From NCBI GenBank assembly GCA_021613535.1, contig CP075497.1, positions 2,976,001-3,040,000 of the forward strand: a stretch of DNA of 64,000 nucleotides. Direction: 5' to 3'. This DNA comes from Adineta vaga. Its lineage: Eukaryota > Rotifera. The translations under genes and the position numbers were made by a program. Under the pieces are notes generated by a model. The model ran no database searches. It saw nothing but the letters and a program-made list of their open reading frames with translations, and was not told where the DNA came from. Numbering within the stretch: position 1 is the first letter of the stretch; the number at the start of each line of letters is the position of its first letter. Positions 59,315 to 64,000 of this stretch are shown here, in pieces.

Positions 59315-59953
59315 TCTTTCGTCAAATGTGACGATCGTTTCAAATGATTCGTATAGATGATATATCGGTTCATTTATGTATATATATATATATATCTTCT
59401 TTTAACACAAGTCAAACGGACGAGAGAAAAGAATAACAAACTAATGAGCAGTATTATAAAAGCTATTGTTTTCATCGACGGAATGATAACCATAACGTGT
59501 ACTTACTAGACATTTTTGTCTAAAAATCGTACCATAAATTTCTATTGATTTTACAAAGCTGCTAATAATTTTCGCTTTTCTTTTTATATATTTAAAAATA
59601 ATAATAACAGAAATGTATGAAACAATGATTCAACTGAGTTTTGTTTGAAAATACGTTTTTCTGTCTATTTTATGAAAATATCAGATCAGATCAACAACGT
59701 CATGTTTTATGTACAAACAACAGTCAATAAATGTGACAGAAAAAAAACGGAGAATAGTGGGTGATTACAAACAGGGTTGATATATACAATAAACGGAGTT
59801 GTGAAAAGGAAGAAGAAAAACTTTAAAAAATGAGCAATGAAATACTAATGTCTTATTTTCAACATGAAAAGATAAATATAATAATTCATCATCTGACACG
59901 TATACGTTCCAAATTGAAACTTAAGATAATAAATAATCATTTCTTTTTGTAAT
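59315..59953. other. Spacer upstream of chitin synthase
   Basis: Includes a TA tract at 59379-59396 about 65-80 nt upstream of the chitin synthase ATG, which could serve as a TATA element; otherwise nothing. Confidence 0.45.
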
Positions 59954-60949
59954 TTATATCGATTGCATCGGACCAATAGACGATGTTGGTGGTGGTGGTG
60001 AAACTTTCTTTGACGGCGGTGAAGGTTTAGATTTAGATTTAGAAACTGGTTTAGTCGTCGATATTGGAGTAACTGTTTCCTGATCTCGTGGTGCATCAAA
60101 TGTTCTTTTTAACAGCGCATAAACTGGATAGGTAAATGCATTAGTTGGAATAGCACGAAGTGTACACGGTAAAAATCCTCGAGTAAATACTTGCCATCCT
60201 TCTGTACGAAATGATTTCACTGCACAATCCCAAACACTTTTGTAAACATGTTCTCTTGATGCTTGATAACGGCTTTTAATCACATCAAATGGATACGATA
60301 CTGACCATGCAGCAATTCCAGTAAAACCACCACCTAATAAACTCATATACATCGGCATATCGGCTTCTTTTCCTGTTGGAGAAAAATTTACAACAAAAAG
60401 TTGCCATGCTGGAAAATAAGCAGCAAATGATGGAATATCACGTGCAAGTGTCATTGATAAACCACGCATTGCACCTTGTCGAAAACCACGTCGATCATAA
60501 GATTTTCTTAAACAATCAATTGGACCATTATATAAATGAGTTGATAATGCAAATAATTTTCTTTGTTGTCCAATACCTTGCATTTGTAAACGTGTTTTAA
60601 CAAGTTCAATTGGTGAACATATGAATGCTTGAACAGCACCAGCAATAGCACCGGTTGTCGCTAAAGCTGTATATGTATCGGGATTTTCAAATAAACCTTT
60701 CGAAGCATTTTGAACAGAGAAGACAATACCATTGATAAGAGCAACGCCAAACATCGGCGATGACATGCCTTTATAAAATCCTAAGATTGATTCTTGTTTT
60801 GCAATTTTCATAAAACAATTCAATGAACCCGAATATAATCGATGATTCAGTGTTTGAGTTTGAAGACGGACTTTCACTGTGTCAAATGGATAGCCGGCAA
60901 TTGTCCCAGTAACACCGGCGACAAATCCAAATCCAAAATCCAATGCCAT
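59954..60949 (-). CDS. Mitochondrial carrier protein (SLC25), carnitine/basic amino acid subgroup-like, 331 aa
   Basis: A single coding exon holds three SLC25 repeats. Signature motifs are YPFDTVKVRLQTQ, SPIELVKTRLQMQ and YPFDVIKSRYQAS, and each is followed by a GxxGFYKG-like segment (ILGFYKGMSSP in the first, VFTRGFLPC in the third). Six transmembrane helices are expected in the inner mitochondrial membrane. The P-I-E-L in repeat 2 is typical of the carnitine/ornithine/basic-amino-acid branch (SLC25A20/29/45), so that transport group is likely. The C-terminus carries an extra Lys/Ser/Pro-rich tail of about 40 residues. I start at 60949 (MALDFGFGFVAG), where family alignment begins. The frame is open upstream to 61165, but that part contains a likely 5' UTR. 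Confidence 0.86.
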   Translation of the reverse strand: MALDFGFGFVAGVTGTIAGYPFDTVKVRLQTQTLNHRLYSGSLNCFMKIAKQESILGFYKGMSSPMFGVALINGIVFSVQNASKGLFENPDTYTALATTGAIAGAVQAFICSPIELVKTRLQMQGIGQQRKLFALSTHLYNGPIDCLRKSYDRRGFRQGAMRGLSMTLARDIPSFAAYFPAWQLFVVNFSPTGKEADMPMYMSLLGGGFTGIAAWSVSYPFDVIKSRYQASREHVYKSVWDCAVKSFRTEGWQVFTRGFLPCTLRAIPTNAFTYPVYALLKRTFDAPRDQETVTPISTTKPVSKSKSKPSPPSKKVSPPPPTSSIGPMQSI

Positions 60950-63243
60950 TATAAAATATAATACTAAAATGAAGAGAACATTACCTATTTGAAATTGAAA
61001 GTAAAAAAAAGGATGATGCAACGTCATGCACACGCATGGAAAATGAACAAACAAAAGGAAAAAAACGAGTAAAATGTGTAGGGAGACACACCTCCTTTGC
61101 GTTTCTCCTCTTATTGTTCTATGTATAGATCGACGCAAAAGGAGGCGATAACGAGAAAAAATCAATCTATGGGGGAAGCTGCACGTGGTCGACTATATAC
61201 ATATGAGTTGTTTATGTCGTACCACATTTTTCTTTTCGTATGACGTCATACGATTCGCTCTCATCGTATTTGATTTGCAGTCCGTAAAGAACAGATGAAT
61301 ATTACTGTCGTCATCTACGAAGAAAAAATACATATCAACACATCTGTACTTTTATCGTACTTTTCATTTCAACTTTATTGTTATGGAAGCTTTTTCTGGG
61401 TTACTAGTATACTTTAAAAACATACTTTGCGATCGAATAGATATGCTATTTTTACTTATTTTTTTTATACAGCAAAAGAGAAAATGTCCTGATTATCCAG
61501 ATATGAAATATGCAAAGTAAGGACAAAAAAGAAACATTCGAGAAAAAGAATCCGTTGATGTAAAATTTTAAACTCATTTCAATGATGCTGAAATAGATGG
61601 AAATATTGAAAACCGATGTGTAAAGAAAAGAAAGTATATAGAATATAGAATTCAAAGAATGTATTAAACGATGCGTTAATTCTAAGGAAAGTGAAAAAAC
61701 AATTACATACGTTTAAAGATATTCAATTGTAGTTCTGGTTTATGTTGGAAGTATTGTTATCATTATTTTTGTGAAGACAATATTATATACATGTATTGTA
61801 ATTAAATATTTTAATAAAACGTGACTATAGTGAACAGGTTATAAGATCATGATTCAATTAATTGCCTTAACTATCCGGAAGAATACAGTCAGTTCTTTTA
61901 GTGGACGATAAATAACGACGGAAAACATGATGAATGTAAAATATGTGAAGACAAAGACGTCAATATGACTAGTTTTTCTGTATTACGACGTAAAAATATA
62001 AAGACTATCAAGTGATCGAATTTGAAAATGATAATATGATCATTCATCATTTTGATTAAAATATTTAGTATTGTTTCTTTTGTACACTTTCAGTTGACAC
62101 AATCATGTGATAGTTACTACGCGAATACAGAACAATCTGGTATTAATGACACTATTTGATTGGTGTTTAATGACTCATGTTTTCAACCTCGTCATCATGA
62201 TCACTTGATCTCTTTTATCGATGAATATTCGAATTTGAAGTTTCTAGAGTAAAATAATAGAATCTGCAGACAATAAAGTTATATTCCGTAACTTTCTATC
62301 CGCATATGGTGCAAAATACTATGAGTTTTGGTGTGACATATACTATAATTACTCATCTATTCATTTTAGCACTACTATGTGACATTTTATACTGAAGATA
62401 GATATAATTGGTATTCTCGGTGTCTTATTTATTAACTATCATTGATAAAGAGAAATATAGATGTGGTTCTTCTTAGGATATTATCATCAACCTACATCTT
62501 AGTTCTTATTTCTTAATAAATCGATTGTTGATGAACGTTACTTGTGGAAAATGAATTGTTATAAATTAATCTGAATCGTTTTTTTTTCGAAGGAATTTTC
62601 AAATCATCTATTTAGGAAACGATTGTGAATTATTTCAACCTGAAAAAATCACTTATTTCAAGTCCGTTCATGAAGGACATCCATGAAATGAATATTTCAT
62701 CGCGACTGAAGTTCTTATAAGAAAATATTTGAGAAAGTACAAATTATATTCGAGTAAAAATAAGCTAAATGAATATTTGAATAAATATGTAAAATAAAGT
62801 ATGAAAGTACATTTATGTTGTTTTTCCATTAAAAACGCTTGAAAATTTCACTAATAAAAAGCTAAAAAAAGCAATATATGTTATTGCTGATTCATACACC
62901 GTTCATAATGATAATGGGGGTGTTAAGTAAGACTAATAAAAAGGCGTCCGTTCGGTCGTTCGTTCGTTATTTATTTCCAAGAAAGTCACAGAGTATTTTT
63001 TCACTCTCACTCTCTCTCTCTCTTATATTCTGTAATTCTCGATCATCAAACGGCAACAATTAGCAGGAATGAGAAAAAAAAAGTAGAGAAAAAAAACGAC
63101 GTTTTTAACACGGCAACACATATATCATTGATCGATGTTTGGTAAGAACTGAAAGCGTGTTTATAAATGCCGATATCAGACTTGGATTTTACTTTTAAAG
63201 TAAGATTTTGTAGTTTCAAAAACTTTTCCACACTTCTTTCTAG
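60950..63243. other. Long AT-rich intergenic region
   Basis: No supported coding exon in about 2.3 kb. It contains a CT tract near 63003-63022 and a CGTTCGGTCGTTCGTTCG-type short tandem near 62946. Upstream exons of the plus-strand gene at 63244 should lie near the right end, but I could not fix them. Confidence 0.45.
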
Positions 63244-63903
63244 TTTTTTCATCCACCACATCGTACTGTTCCTTTCCATAATGGTCTATTAGATACACGA
63301 ACTAAACATACGGTAGCTCAAGATCGTCTTGTTGTTGCTGAGCAACGTATACTCGATATTGAACGACGAAAATCAGCAAGTAATCTTCAAACACTTATAT
63401 TTGAACAAAAACAATTCGAAAAAAAACTTGCATCATTTCATTATCATGTTAATTCAATATCGATAGAACGACCAACTAAAATGCGTGATCGATCATCGAG
63501 TGAAATCGGCCTTCCCCCTATACGTCCATCAAGTCCTTTGAGCGGATCATTACCAAATCGTCTTTCAAAATTATCTGTAAGTTTAAATGATAGCAAACAA
63601 AATCTTTTAGTTCTTCCGAAATGTATTGATTCTCGCCGACGTTTCTCTGCTTATTCCGATGGTGATGCATCGGAAAATTCTTTCTTTACCACTGATATGG
63701 AGAGTGCGGAGGAAGAAGAAGATACAGAAACTGAACGAATTCGATCTGTAACGATGAATCCTAAAACTTTAGCAATAAGACGAGACAAACCTCTGAAGTT
63801 GGTTAAAAAACCAAACAAACTATTACTACCTATTGTTTCAATAATTCCACCGGAAGAAGATGTTTTATTTCTTACACAAAATGACTGTTCGGATTATCGA
63901 TAA
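63244..63903 (+). CDS. 3' exon of a coiled-coil, Ser-rich protein, 219 aa visible
   Basis: A CTTCTTTCTAG acceptor starts an exon open in phase 0 to TAA at 63901. The first 80 residues look like genuine protein (DRLVVAEQRILDIERRKSAS then a Gln/Lys coiled coil). They precede the first internal Met at 63481, so the real start lies in an upstream exon. The rest is disordered: a Ser/Pro segment, an acidic run (ESAEEEEDTETERIR) and a basic patch (KPLKLVKKPNKLLLP). A GTAAGA donor at about 63142 does not join in frame from the nearest ATG. No family is recognised. Confidence 0.55.
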   Translation, partial: FFHPPHRTVPFHNGLLDTRTKHTVAQDRLVVAEQRILDIERRKSASNLQTLIFEQKQFEKKLASFHYHVNSISIERPTKMRDRSSSEIGLPPIRPSSPLSGSLPNRLSKLSVSLNDSKQNLLVLPKCIDSRRRFSAYSDGDASENSFFTTDMESAEEEEDTETERIRSVTMNPKTLAIRRDKPLKLVKKPNKLLLPIVSIIPPEEDVLFLTQNDCSDYR

Positions 63904-63936
63904 TATCATATTCTTACTCTACTTTTGTAAAATCTT

Positions 63937-63942
63937 AATAAA
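63937..63942 (+). terminator. Poly(A) signal of the coiled-coil gene
   Basis: AATAAA 34 nt past the stop codon. Confidence 0.5.
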
Positions 63943-64000
63943 ATCTCTTTCAATGAATAATAACAACCATGTCATTGATTATTCAAATGAGAAAATTTGT

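Noticed and set aside
60950-61165. N-terminal extension of the SLC25 carrier to 61165
   Set aside because: The added 72 residues are hydrophobic and unlike any carrier N-terminus, and the stretch contains plausible 5' UTR splice signals; family similarity starts at 60949.
1-64000. tRNA, rRNA, spliced-leader RNA, CRISPR or telomeric repeats
   Set aside because: I scanned for B-box-like motifs, snRNA starts and telomere-type repeats and saw none convincing; the genome is eukaryotic, so CRISPR arrays are not expected.

Overview
The window looks like nuclear DNA of a small invertebrate animal, most likely a bdelloid rotifer. The base composition is AT-rich. Genes are packed on both strands, and most introns are 45-80 nt with GTAAG donors and TAG or CAG acceptors. 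Gene content is animal-type: metazoan chitin synthase, SLC6 transporter, ankyrin/SOCS-box protein, FANCM, PAR/E4BP4-type bZIP. A piggyBac remnant and a stress-type hydrophilic helical protein fit a rotifer. The species assignment is inference; no ribosomal or spliced-leader RNA gene was found to settle it. Gene models were built by reading splice sites by eye. Every multi-exon model called with confidence keeps reading frame across all junctions.

Layout. 0-10 kb is accessory in character: a truncated phosphotransferase-like fragment (-), a four-exon F-box gene (+) with two unusually long introns, a decayed secreted-protein copy beside a piggyBac transposase C-terminus (-), and two related small membrane proteins (+). 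11-15 kb holds a membrane-anchored FkbM-type methyltransferase, a secreted very acidic protein (the intact relative of the decayed copy) and a 244-residue helical protein with no Cys, Trp or Pro, all on (-). 15.6-20.3 kb is a FANCM-like helicase (-) with an apparent frameshift near its N-terminus and a tandem exon-intron duplication. 21.8-24.2 kb carries two intronless (+) genes, a secreted SOUL-family protein and mitochondrial D-2-hydroxyglutarate dehydrogenase.

24.3-30.7 kb is sparse: a possible three-exon mini-gene, a Ser-rich orphan, a possible orphan terminal exon and long microsatellite-rich DNA. 30.7-43.6 kb holds an LRR transmembrane receptor-like protein (+), a nuclear-type cyclophilin with a long disordered N-terminus (-), a small membrane protein (+), a GC-rich island, a PAR/E4BP4-like bZIP factor (-), an ASB protein (+) and a monoamine-type SLC6 transporter (-). 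45-61 kb is all (-): an EF-hand/PPP phosphatase, an 881-residue low-complexity protein with a Val-Pro-Val stretch, a 17-exon chitin synthase and an SLC25 carrier. The window ends with the last exon of a (+) coiled-coil gene.

There is no operon-like organisation. The genes appear to be independent units in DNA repair, signalling, transport, cuticle or trophi synthesis, and possibly desiccation tolerance.
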